This document shows positions 26,716 through 39,700 of a stretch of 64,000 nucleotides of DNA, in pieces. The notes under the pieces were generated by a model that did no database searches, was not told the DNA's origin, and saw only the letters and a program-made list of their open reading frames with translations. The DNA is from Oxytricha trifallax (Eukaryota > Ciliophora > Spirotrichea > Sporadotrichida > Oxytrichidae), in the NCBI GenBank assembly GCA_000711775.1, contig ARYC01000782.1, forward strand, positions 1-64,000, written 5' to 3'. Both the position numbers and the translations under genes were made by a program. Each line of letters opens with the position of its first letter. Positions within the stretch are counted from its first letter, which is position 1.

Positions 26716-27948
26716 TCAATAGAGTTTAAGCATAAATAAGTATTTGGATTAAACCATTTAATTTAATTAACAACAGCATTTTATTTGTTAATAGATAATG
26801 AGGATAAACTCAAAATGTAGGTGATTTTGAAATTCAAATAAATCTAAAAGTAATTGAATTAGGAAAAAAAAATATTTCCGATTTTGGCAAGGGTAACAAT
26901 ACTATGAATTAATAAGATATAGTAAATAAGATACTTAAATATTATAATTAACTAACCTTAAATGAGATTGATGCATGTTATGTACACTGTGGATTAATAT
27001 TATAAATATTATTTATTTTATTTATATGAATATAAATATCATTTCCTATACTAATTATTAATGTAATAAATTAATAATAAGATTTTATATAAGCTTGAAG
27101 AAAATATAAGAATGGTTTTTTTGATTTATAATTAGAGTTTATAAAACTTAATATTTAAAAACTTTATTGAATAAGTTAATTGATTGAAAACAATAAACTC
27201 TCTGTAAATAAAAAAGGATATTAAATGATTTCGTTATCGATTTTTCCAAAGGAAATAAATAAAATTAAAAAAATTATTATAATTTAAGGGCATTAAGTAT
27301 GATACAAAATTTATTAAATCCAATTCTAATCAATTTTAACATATCAAAGTTAATAAAACCATCAATATAGTCATGATTTAGATTTATTTGAGTAAGAAGG
27401 AAGGACGTGGCGACCACTTATATGGCATTCATGATTTCAAAGGTTCCATAAGGTAATTTCTTAGATCGAGAAATTTCATCTCCCTGTAATTTAAATGTCT
27501 AACTCTTAGAGGTAGAGAAAATAGTTTGCTCGGATATCACCATAATTAAATCAATGAGAAGAGTTGAGATAAAACTATCGCTAAATATCACCACATTCTA
27601 TATTGTAGATTATTTTCTTACACTGTAACTACCATAAAAAACTGACTGATATGTGTTTGGGAAATATTATTTCTTCGTTGTATTTTTTCCTTCAATATTC
27701 ACTAGATAATTCATTATGAAGCCATAGCACGCTAGCCATTCTTATTTATCTGTGTACGCAATTAATTTATAATCTATGATATTTGACCCTACCCAGGAAT
27801 CCGAAACCCTCATTCCATAAAATTTTAGTCCACATCGTAGTTTAATGCCCTAATAAAAATCCAAGGATTGCAGTCTCTTTATTTTCCTATTTTCAATAAA
27901 CTTTATAATTTATATTTTAAAATTTAATTAAAGATTAACAAAATTTCA
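26716..27948 (-). pseudogene. WD40-like open frame (CFAP57/WDR65-like start?)
   Basis: One minus-strand frame stays free of TGA for 410 codons (27948 to the TGA at 26718-26716), far longer than expected in this composition, with an in-frame ATG at 27813. The first ~150 residues look like real protein: MRVSDSWVGSNIIDYKLIAY, QEWLACYGFIMNYLVNIEGK, then ISEQTIFSTSKSQTFKLQ and YGTFEIMNAIQVVATSFLLT. Their spacing recalls the N-terminal WD40 blades of the cilia protein CFAP57/WDR65 (an iaY..g..i..n.e motif, later a pattern ending in LLTQ), but the canonical WD dipeptides are absent. The remaining ~215 residues are AT-rich Ile/Leu/Gln sequence and may be IES or non-coding DNA that happens to be open. 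It could be a decayed paralog, a germline-limited gene or one segment of a normal gene. Confidence 0.45.
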
Positions 27949-30900
27949 TCATTAATGATAGGCAAAACTATAAATTAAGTACTCTGCATCAACATTTTAT
28001 TTATATTAAATTAATAAAACATTTAAAACATAAGTTTATATAGACATCTAGTTGATTGTTTTAAGTTATAAAATATCACAAATTACTTATAATTGTTGGG
28101 GTTACTGAAGTCAAAAATGATATAAAAATTTTGATGAAATCGACAATAATTTTAAATTATATTATTATATTAAGTAATTCAATAAATGGTATAAATATTT
28201 TTAAATATAATAATTATATAAATTAGGAGTAAACTGTTTCACACAATATAATTAATTAAGGAGACACCTTTTTATAAAATCATAATTCCGATAATGTATA
28301 ATAAAGAAATGATTAATTCCTTTATTACATCTTATTATCATTATTATTTAAACTTACTATTGATAAAATAGTAAACCTTTCATTAGATTTGCAAGATCAA
28401 TTCCACCATTTTTATCTGCCAATTTTATTAATTAGCTATTAAAAATGTGAAGTTAAGAATGAGGATGTACAAAATAAGTACTATTGGGGTCATCCAAGCT
28501 AATCTTATAAATTATAACTTAAAAATAAGTATTAAATAAACTAAAGAGAGCTTCATTATCTACTTCATTTAAATGGAATAATGTATTGGTTTATGGGATA
28601 AGCAGCAATATATGGGGGTAAAAATCTTTAAAAAAATAAAAAATATAATATAATTCCTCCTCCGCTATCTAAAAATTAAACTAATGTATTTAAAATTATC
28701 TTTTAAATTTAAACTAATAGTTTTATTATGAGTTATTAGAGATAGATTAAAATTTTTTATTCATTTTTATACAATCTTTTAAAAAAAAATTAAATACGAA
28801 AATTATTATAACATTTGAGTAGAATAATATTCATTCATATTAGCTATGTTAAATATAAATTATTCTGAAATATAATAAGAAATTAGTAAATAGTATAAAA
28901 AATAATTAATTTAACATTAATCATTAAAATATAATAATTAGTTTAATTTGTATTAAAAATATTCTTAATATAATCTGACAATTTGTTATTAGTTTTAAAT
29001 ATGAAGGTATCTCAATTTTTAAGTCAAATAAATTGAATTGAAAACTATAAATAAAGGGAAAATTAAGAAAATATCAATTCATCATAACATCAAATTTACA
29101 TAAAAATAAAATTATTTGCTTTTTAATTACTTAAGATAAAAATTATTAGTATATTTTTTAAATTAAGGATAATAACCCTAATGATTAAGAAAATATAAAA
29201 AGAATTTAAAATACAATTTATAATTAAAAACAAAATACATGGTATTCAAACAGCAAGTCAATAATTTTGATATTAATAGGAAATTAATATTGCTCTGTAA
29301 AATTTTCTGTTTTAATTAATAAAATAAAAACTTTAAATTCCATGCATAGTTAAATAATTCTTAAAAAATATTATAAAAATAAATTTTTATAAATATATTT
29401 AATCTAATTAATTTAAACTAGTGAAATGGAAACAAAAAAGAGGATTCATTCAGGTGCTGTTTTGTTATTTATATATTAAAATTGCATTTAATAAACAAAG
29501 ATAGAACTAATAAAAAATATAAGATAAGCTCAATAAATTAGCAATATCAAAATTAATCTAGAAAGTTAATACCTTTGCCATTCAATAAGTGATATTTTTA
29601 ATAATAAATAATTCAGAAATTATTAATTAAAATGAGATAAGGAGATAATATTAGTTTCCAATTGATTGATCAAGTATATAAAAATTAAGGGTATTTAATA
29701 TTCTAACCATAAATTGCTAATAAAACTAGGTTTACCTGTTATGTTAATTTAATGAAATTTATATTTATAAATTCAAAGATATTATAATTAAAATTATTTT
29801 ATAACTGTAGTAAATATAGAAGTCTTATTTTCCTGAATTGAATTAATTATAACCTTTACCCATGATTATTGAATTATAACATACTGGTAGCAATGAAAAA
29901 ATACAAATAAAAAATTAATAGTATTTAGGGATACTCAAACTTGATTTAATAATTAAAAAAAGGAAATAGTTTCCAAATAATATTAGAAATAATAGGTTTT
30001 AAAAATTGTTCTTTAAGGAGGGAGTAGACTCCATGTACTATTACATAAATATTTCAATATGTGATAACTATAAAGGGTTAATCAAAATACTTCCTATAAA
30101 ATAAAAAATTGACATAATTATAATTGTTTTTAGAGGTAATTCTAAATAACTGCATAACCTCTCATATTACTAAATAAATAAATAAGTAATTAAAGTCTTA
30201 TTTATAATTAAATATAACTTATAAGGATATTATAGAAATGATAGAAAATATAATTTAAAGTTTTTACTTGAAATTAATTTTAATTACAGTATGGTAATTA
30301 TTAAAGTTATATTATTTATAAAATATAATGCTATTATATTTAATTTAAATGATATCATTAACTTTAAAATAAATGAGCTAATGAAATATTATATTCTTAA
30401 TAATTCTATAATAATAAGGACTAAAATTGAAAGCTATATCAAATTTTTGTTAATTAAAATTTATGATTGGTTCTTTGTCGAAAAATTACTAGGTTAATAT
30501 TTTTTAATTAAAAATATGAGTTACTATTTTTTATAAAAAAAAGGTTATTCAAGACTGGATATTTATAGTAGACATAAATAGTTTTTCAAAGGCAGTTAAA
30601 TAATACGGGAGACAAAATTGTAAAGCTATTAAATAGGAAATATTTAACCTAAAAAATGTCCAAAAAATACTGATAAATCATCATTTAAATTTGAAGTAAA
30701 CACTATATTTATATATAATACAAATAATAGATAAAATTAATTTAAATATTATTTTAATACCCTTATGCTATATTACCTAAAGTATAATAATATATTAATT
30801 TATATATTAATAATCACGGCTATTCATTAGAAGGACTATGAACAATTATGATTGAAACATATTATTTCAAAATATAATATTGAAATTAATGGAATCTTGT

Positions 30901-33900
30901 AATGTAATAAATACTATTTGATTGGCCAATCAAATGAGATAGAATTTAATTTTAGTTTTAAATTTGTTTAGATAAAATGAATTATTAATAAATCACTTTA
31001 ATTTTACTAAATTATAATTAATTTTATTAAATATCAATATTATTCGATTATTCCTTATTCAAATTATATTACATTCAATTATTTTTAAATTGCAATATTT
31101 AAAGTTAAAATTTATATTTTCATTTATCAAAATTTAGCTGTTAGCTTTTCAATAAAATAAAATTGATTTTATCAATAGTTTAATTACTAAAATTATTGTT
31201 AAGAATATTCAAATTTAATTTGTTTTAATTGTTTTTTATGTTTAAAGGAATAAGACTATGTTATTAATATAGTAAATTAAATAAAATGATTTGATTTAAA
31301 AAGAATTATATTTAAGGTAATACTATTATACTTTCCTAGTTTTTTATGCTTTACACTATTTTAAGCTTTATTAATTAACTTTTCTCTTATGTTAGTTCTT
31401 ATTGTTTTTAAATATTTGAAATTTTGTATGATTATAATCTTATAATTTCTTTAACATTGATATAATATAAGATCAAACTATTTATAACTTGTCATTTTGA
31501 TTTAAAACATTTGAGAATTTATTTGTTAATAATTTTTATAAAAAGCTTTTTTAATATTTAACAAATTCTTAGATTGAAGAGCAACTTGATTCTTAGATTA
31601 AATACTGTAATTGAAGAATTTTAATCCTAAAACAAACTTTGTGGGGTTCAAATTAAATTTGGTCTTTAATAACCATATTTAATTAATAATTTTTACTAAT
31701 ATATATTAACAACTTAAAGAAAAATTTAGATATATTTTTATTTGATAATTTCATTTATATAAAAAACATATTATATATTTAACGATTTATAGTTTGAGTT
31801 TTATATTTTATAAATTAATCTTATTTTTCAATACATCTATATTAACTTATGAGCATTTAATTGGCTTAATTTAGCATATAAGAAACTTAAAATTACTATA
31901 ATAATAAATTAAAAATAAATATTAGACATAAAATATTAATAAAGTTTATTGAATAATGGGAAATCCTACCTAAATTAATAGAGTTTATAATAACAAAGCA
32001 CATTTTCAAAGAAATTTATCGATTAAATTTAAAATAGATTTTAAAACTAAACAATAAGGGAAAATAGAATTTAATATAATCAAGCATTATGGTTTGAAAA
32101 CACATGCAAAATTAAATAATGGTTATTAATAAGATCAAACTCAAACAATTATTAGTTAATTCTAAAATTAATGGTCATGTTTAAATGTTTATTTTTAGAT
32201 AATTTTTTAATTAATTTTTAAATTATTAATGATTATAGTATTAAGGGTAAGTAAATGGAATTGATAACATAGGTGAAATCAAAATAAATAAATTAGAAGT
32301 TGAATTATAGAGCATAACTAATGCTTAATCTAATAACTTATCATAATAATATATTAATTAATAATTATAATTTATAAAAAGTATAACCCTATTAATTATT
32401 ATATATATATAATTAAATTTATCATAAAGGGAAACAACTAATCCTATAAAGTTTATTTTAAATAAGAACAGGGAATATCTTATAAAAAATAATAAATTAA
32501 TTAATGTTACTTATTGATAAAATATAAAAGGATTGGATATTTAAATTCAAAAATGCAAAAACAATCATATTAACTAAAACTGCTATAAATATAAAGGATT
32601 ATTGCAAATATATTTTAGGTAAATAACTAATTGCTCTAAATATATTTTAATGTTGAAATTTATTTTTAGAATTTCTAAAATAATTCTATACTTGCGAAGC
32701 AGTTAGTAGTATGTGTATTTAGAAATTTCATTTAGTATAAGCACGTTTGTTGTGATGTAAAATTTACAAAATTTCTTGTCTAATACTAACACCTTATAGT
32801 TAAAAATCCTAAAGTTTTTGTTATTTTTAGATTAATTGCCCCTTGAATATCTCTTCATAGTTGATTGTCTTAGTAATATTATGACTTAATAAGTGTGAGA
32901 AAATTAAAATATGAGTTTAACAATTTTACTTACAACATGAACTAATATATTCTAAGGTCTCTCTTATTCCATTTTTTAAGAGATTTTCTAATTATATTAC
33001 GTTTTAATTTAATCAAATATATTTTTAAATTTCCAAAATACATAGACGATAAATAAAATATTATAAAAATTATCTTATATACTTTTTAAACTTAATTATT
33101 TTATAATATTATCAAGAAAAATTAAATATTTCGTATACATTGATTGAAATTGCTATTTAAATATAAATTAAAGTATTTATTACAAGAATAATATAAAATT
33201 TAAGTATTCCACAAGCCTATTGGTTTCAATAATAAGAAAATTAATAAAAGGTAAATATTGATTCTTTGATCTAAGTTATTGGAGAATATTTGAGCAAACA
33301 ATAAAATTTCGTAATTAAAATATATTTAATTCTTTTAGATATTTAAGAATTAAATTTTAAATGAGGAATGCTATGTAGATTGTGATATAATATTCATCTG
33401 CCTTTACAAACTGTGGTTTTGACATTAAATAAAATAATTTATAGATTATTTAGTTGAGATTTATATTAAACTTTTATCAATTAAATTTATAACATAATTT
33501 ATAAGAAAAAATTTTACTTTAATATATATTTTTATTCAATTTGAAAATTCTTTTTTAAAAAAATTACTCTCTTATTGCAATTTTTAATATATATAATAAA
33601 CATCAATGAAAGGATTGGACATATGAATACGATATTTAAAAATATTTACAATTTAGTTTTGGAATATAAATTCGTCATCGTTATTATATTAATAGAGTAA
33701 TACTCTAAATTTTATATTTATTTTCATTATGAAAGGGAAGAAAAGGAAACAATTAAGTCAAAATAAGAATTAATTATTTTATAAAATAGGTTAAAGGGAA
33801 AGTTAATGAGAATTAGAAAGATAATTCATAAAGTAATTTAAATTATATAAAACATAGAGGTCGAAAAATGAAAACTTAATTGATATATAATTAATTAGAA

Positions 33901-35529
33901 ATAAATGGTAAAAATAAATAAAATTTTGGTTTTACCCGTCAAAGTGAAATATACTTCTACAATTATTAAATTAATTAATATTGGAATAAATGATTACAAA
34001 AATGTTAAATAATATATATAAATTTTAAGCATAATTAATTATTAATGCCAAAATAAATGAACAAAGAAATCTTTACTATTTTATTTATAAATAATGAGGT
34101 GACAAACTTTGTCATTTATTCAATGATATTCCACAAAACTTGTATCTTTTGTTTTGTTATCTTCTCTCTTAAATCAAATTTAAAGAAAAAAGTTGCAGGT
34201 GTTTCATTTCAAAGTATATATTAACAATATTCAAGGAAAAATAGACCTAGTACTTTATGAGATAATTTAAATTTATTTATTTTTAAAGAATACGTTTAAT
34301 GTGATATAAATGTGAATTAAAAATCAAAATATATGGGTTGTTGTTTTTATTGTAAATGAGGGGAACTTTTATAATAATTAATATAATAATATTAGGAGGA
34401 TTATATAGAATTGAACAATTAATAAAATAACTAAATCTTATAATCTAGAAATTAAAATTGATTTAATAGGTAATTCAAATAATTAAGAATCATGAAATGT
34501 TTAAGTTAATTATTACAAGGAAACTGAGTTTACTCAAAATAGTATCAAATTAAATTAGGAAATTAGTTTTCGATTGAATCTAATTACTTTTAAAACTATT
34601 AGGAATATTTGTAGAACAAGGGCTAATTTTAAATTTTGTTTAGTAATGATATGAAAATAATGATAAATATTACAGGTATTTACAGTAGTCCTGTATTTCT
34701 ATTCAATTGAGTTTAAGTCAAATTATAGATATTAAGAAAGAAAAAATAAGATGGAAAATTAGAAGGGTTTTATTTAAATTAAGCATTAGAAGTATTATAG
34801 ATTAATTATTTTGTTATTGATTATTCATTATAAATTTAATATGATACATGCTTATATGGATTGCAATTAAAACTATTTTGAACTCTAAATCTTCAATAAA
34901 AAAATGATTGATATAATATTATTTAAAATTTTTAATTAATAATTCATCCCTTAAACATTTAATATAAAGGGTTTATTAAATCATAGACAACTTAAAATCT
35001 ATGGAACATAATCATCTTAAATATAGAGGCTAACATGTTACCAATTAATTACACCATAATTTTCTAATGAATCTTTTTAACTTCCAGAGTATAAGGAATG
35101 ACTAAATAAATCAATATCAATTAAAAGAATCTTTAAAGAGATATATTTAGGATTTAAAAATAAAAGTCAATCAGCACTGAATAAATTAAATTAAATTAAA
35201 TTATAAATTAAATTTAGTATTAAAAGTAAATTATATAAAAGAATAGTAAAATTAAAATACATTATGAAAATTAAGCAGGCTCAATATCAACAATACTAAA
35301 GAAATTTAATAAAAATTTGAAATTAACTCGCGAAAATATGTTAAAGAGAATAACAAAACAAAAAACATTAATACGATTAAATTTCATAGGATATATTTTA
35401 ATAAACATTATTAAGAGAAACAAATTACATTATTTATATTTATTTTAATTAATAACTATTCTCATTAAATGATTTAAATCTCAACATTTTGATCTATTCT
35501 ATACAAATATTGATAAAAACATATTAATA
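27949..35529. other. AT-rich DNA, no clear gene
   Basis: About 7.6 kb of low-complexity DNA holding only the 39 bp motif at 31848. A 97-codon minus frame (32858-32565, starting MKRYSRGNQSKNNKN) and a 68-codon plus frame (30291-30497) are within what AT-rich noise produces when TAA/TAG are sense codons. Confidence 0.45.
31848..31886 (+). repeat. 39 bp dispersed motif, copy 5
   Basis: Near-consensus copy (TATGAGCATTTAATTGGC, TTAATTTAGCATATAAGAAAC). Confidence 0.75.
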
Positions 35530-36030
35530 TCAATTTAATTTCCTTGAATTGATTATTAATTAAACATCTTTATTTATAGTATTTTATTACTAATGTTTTA
35601 TTTACCACTAAAAAAATTTCTAAGTATTTAAATTAAGTGATTAGGATTTCTTAATTAGTAAATAAAGTAATTTATCCATTATTAGATATTAAATTTAACC
35701 ACAAATTCCCAGTAAGTACCAAAAGAAATTGACTTGATAGTCCAAAAAACTATTAAGTTTAGCACGCACTTTATAACAGTCTAATTCGGTACTCTACTAA
35801 GGTAAATTTTGAAAATTTAATGAAGTTATTTTTTTATAATAAAAATGAGAATATATTGATTTTCTAAATTGTTTGGAGTATTGAAAATATTCTCTGTTCT
35901 TAATAATTGATGTTGCATTCAGAGCAAGTATTTCATTGGTAAATCTTTATCTCATTTCCTATTTTTTATGAACAATTTTAAATGCAAGTTTTTCACAATA
36001 AACAAAAGTCATTAATTTGTAGAAACTCAT
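35530..36030 (-). CDS. Hypothetical 166-residue protein in germline-limited DNA
   Basis: From an ATG at 36030-36028, preceded in frame by TGA five codons upstream, the frame runs 166 codons to a TGA at 35532-35530 with TAA/TAG as Gln. The first ~110 residues have balanced composition (MSFYKLMTFVYCEKLAFKI, MRQRFTNEILALNATS, STELDCYKVRAKLNSFLDYQ, VNFFWYLLG); the end is low-complexity. No family is recognised and no signal peptide is evident. It may be a germline-limited gene, part of a longer gene split by IESs, or a remnant. It ends about 160 bp to the left of the palindromic element at 36189. Confidence 0.4.
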
Positions 36031-36188
36031 TTTATAAAGAGTTCAAGATGTTCACAAGAGGAGTAATATCATATGAATCTCATAATCTGAGCTTGAATAA
36101 CTATTAAATATTGCGATTAATTTTTATTGATATTTTGAACTTTTAAATTTCTCTTATAATAAATTTTCTTGAGTATTCAAATATGAAA

Positions 36189-36608
36189 TATTGTAGAAAT
36201 ACATTTGAATTTGGAAAATTAATTATAATTAAATTAATAATAAATAAAAATCGTTGCAGTTAAAGATGGTCAATTTAAACGATCTAGGGCTCATTCGATA
36301 GAGAATTCAAAATTAGCTGGACTTTAAAATAAGCGGTACTATTTTATCGCATCCCTGGAGGGAGATAACTCGACTTTAATTAAACTCATCTAAATTCATT
36401 AAATTATGCCCCTCACATTAAAGTGAAGTTATCTTGCTTCAGCAATGCGATAAAATAGTACCGCTTATTTTAAAGTCCAGCTAATTTTGAATTCTCTATC
36501 GAATGAGCCATAGATCGTTTAAATTGGCCATCTTTAACTGCCACAATTTTGATTTATTATTAATTTAATTATAATTAATTTTCCAAATTCAAATGTATTT
36601 CTACAATA
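36189..36608. repeat. Palindromic MITE-like element, copy 3
   Basis: A 420 bp element palindromic over nearly its whole length: TATTGTAGAAATACATTTGA at the left end and the exact complement at the right end, with arms through GTTGCAGTTAAAGATGG, ACGATCTAGGGCTCATTCGA and GCGGTACTATTTTATCGCAT to a ~50 bp loop. This is the cleanest copy and defines the family's ends. It is uninterrupted, unlike copy 1. Confidence 0.85.
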
Positions 36609-36679
36609 ATAATATTTTGATTATAATAAATGCTCTAAAAAATATAGAAATTAACATTAATATTTGATCTATTATATCT

Positions 36680-36718
36680 TATGAGCATTTAATTGGCTAA
36701 AATTAGCATATAAGGAAC
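36680..36718 (+). repeat. 39 bp dispersed motif, copy 6
   Basis: Near-consensus copy, 71 bp after MITE-like copy 3. Confidence 0.75.
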
Positions 36719-39700
36719 ATGAAATCATTATAATAATAAATTAAAATAAAAATAAACAGACTTTAATAAAATAATAAGAATTATATGTTGAATATATTTA
36801 TAGCATGGGGGTATTTGAACAACTCGAAGGTTAAATATACAACAAGTAACTATCTTAGTTTAATAAAAAGTATATATACTTATAATTTAAAATTAAATAT
36901 TGTAATTTCTAATTTATTTTATAATTTTATAATCAAAGAATAGTTTATTTTTGAGATAAGTAAAGTATTGAATTTCTAAAGAGTAGTAATATAAAAACGG
37001 TCCTTCAAAAATAACTTGATCAAACTCCTACAATAATATTTTCATAATATTATATAATTTCAGTTTATATGTTTTATTAAAAAATATTGATATTTTTGAA
37101 TAATTAATGGTTCTTATACAATTCTGATGGTTTATTAGTTATCACCAAAAAATAGTTATAATATTTCTTACAAACATCTAAGTCAAAAGATATTTAAAAT
37201 TAAAGAAAAAATTTACTATAAATATTATTTATTAATTATAATATTTTTAATTATTTATATTTGTTGAGTCTAGATGTATTTATAGAGTTATTTGCAGTTA
37301 AAAAAAAATATTAATAAAAGTAAAATATTAGGGATTGTTTCATCATTTGGAATAAATTTTATTTTTGCAAAAAATATAATTATTTAATGACTTAGTCTGA
37401 TAGGTAAATCATGAAATACTTTAGACAATATAAAATGATATCAGTAAAAATTGAGAATTTAATGATTTTATATCTATGAATGAGTAAATGATTTATATGA
37501 GAAAATATAAATATATTAATAAGGTTAGACATCAGTTAAATAATTAGTTGCAGATAAAATACATTATTTTATATTTATCAACATTATATATTAAATTGCA
37601 TTAATTTATTAAAAAGATTCTCTTTTTTTTAAATTTTATTCAGAATTATCTAAAATAAATCATTTATTTAATTATTATTATAATAATTTGGTACTAATTA
37701 TCTTTATTTAATTAAAGAAAGGTGCTTTTACGATTATTAAATTGCATTAAAATTATTAAATTTTATTTAGAAAAAAGGATTAAATATATTAAGAGATATC
37801 TAATTACATATTGGTCATGCTTAAAGAGTAATAAGTTTTATAAATAATTAACCTTATTCGACATAATTTATAATTAACATCCTATCTAATTTAATTTATA
37901 TTAAAATATTGATTTATTACTCTTTAATGTAAAACTAAAATATTAGGGGTCATAACAATGAGAGACCATCAATTTAAACTCAAAAATAATTAAATACTTT
38001 TAACTATGTTTGTGAGAATTGTAATTTATATCCGAAAGTATTAATTAAATTAGTTATATCATAAAGGTAAAGAAAGTGATAGCTTATTGAAGATACTCTT
38101 AGTTGAATTATAATTAAGATATAATTTAGATAAAATATGATAAAATTGGTAAATCAGAGAACTTTTTATTAAAAAGAGTAAACCAAATATAAAATTTAAA
38201 TTATTCTGATTTCTAAATTAAAAGTTCACCCTGTCCCTACTGAAATAAGGTAATAATTGTTTTTATAAATTTTTATTGAAATGATAATTTAAAATTAATC
38301 ATGGGATTACAAAATAAAATGATTAAGATGCAAGAATTATGCATGAATTGATATATTAAAATTTGTTTTAATAAAGTAGCTAAATAAAAAATAAGATTAA
38401 GAATAAGAATAATCTTTGATAAAATTTAAATTACCCTACAAATAAATATTTTTTATTAATATACCTATCATTACTGTAACTTTCTATGATTTATTGATAT
38501 TAAAAGATAATTATAAGAATAAAGGGGTAACTCAAAGATGCTCCATAGATATTTTAAATGACTATAGACCTTGATTTTTATCAGAAGTAATTTAAATAAT
38601 ATAAAAAAAAGGAATCAAAAACTCAGAAAAATAAAACCAAAAAATGATTTATTGATTATTTACCTATTAGAAAAATGTTAATGGGTTCTTTAGTAAAAAG
38701 TTAAGTATGTAATATTCGGAAATTACTCGTTCTTAAACTTATTTTATTTAAAAAATGAGTATATAAAAAAAAATAGAGATAATTGATTTATAATCATTGG
38801 TTAAATTCAATAGTTTGTAGTTTATTACTGCGATAATTACTGTTTTAAAGGATAGTAGTTAAAATTATATTTAAATGAAATTAAAAATAATATAAATTAA
38901 TGAATAGTGAGATAATTTTCATCAGATTATAAATGGGATAAAAGATAAAAGTGATTGAATATAAAATGAATTTATAATTCATAAATCAGGGTTTTTAATA
39001 AAGCAATATTAATGGGTGTCGATTAAAAACAAATATTTAAAATTTAAATAGAATAAACTAGATTTGTATAGGGTTTCTTTTTCTATAAATTGTGTTAAAA
39101 AAATAATTTATTAGTTAATTTATGCGTATTTTTTTAGTAGTTTAAAAATATAAAAACTTTGAGAAAACTAATTTTTTTTTAACAAAAATTAAAATAAAAT
39201 ATGAGATATTTTAAGATATTTTATAATTTAATTTATAGCAATAAATTATAAAATAATAGAGCTATTAAATTACAAATCAATTTATTACAAAATTTAATTG
39301 TATAAGGTTTTTTGTTTAAAATTCAATAAATATTTAAAAAAAAATATAATTCAAAGTTTAACAATAGGAAGATAGTAAAATGATTACATTACCCAAGTCA
39401 CACTTATCAAACATTAAACAAATTAACAATCTATATAATCTATTTATTGTAATTGAAAATATTAATTTATGATAATTTATAACAAGAAACAAAGGGTAAG
39501 AATAGCATAAGAAAATCAAGAAAATAAATTGATTAATAATAATAGTAAAGATTTGATATTATAAGAAGGGTAATCTAATATTAACTTTATTTTATTTTAT
39601 TATTTGTTACTTTTATTAAATATTGACTAACAGAAATAGATTAATGAATAAATTTATTCTCTATACTGATGGTAATTTAAAATGTCGGAATCGGGTATGA

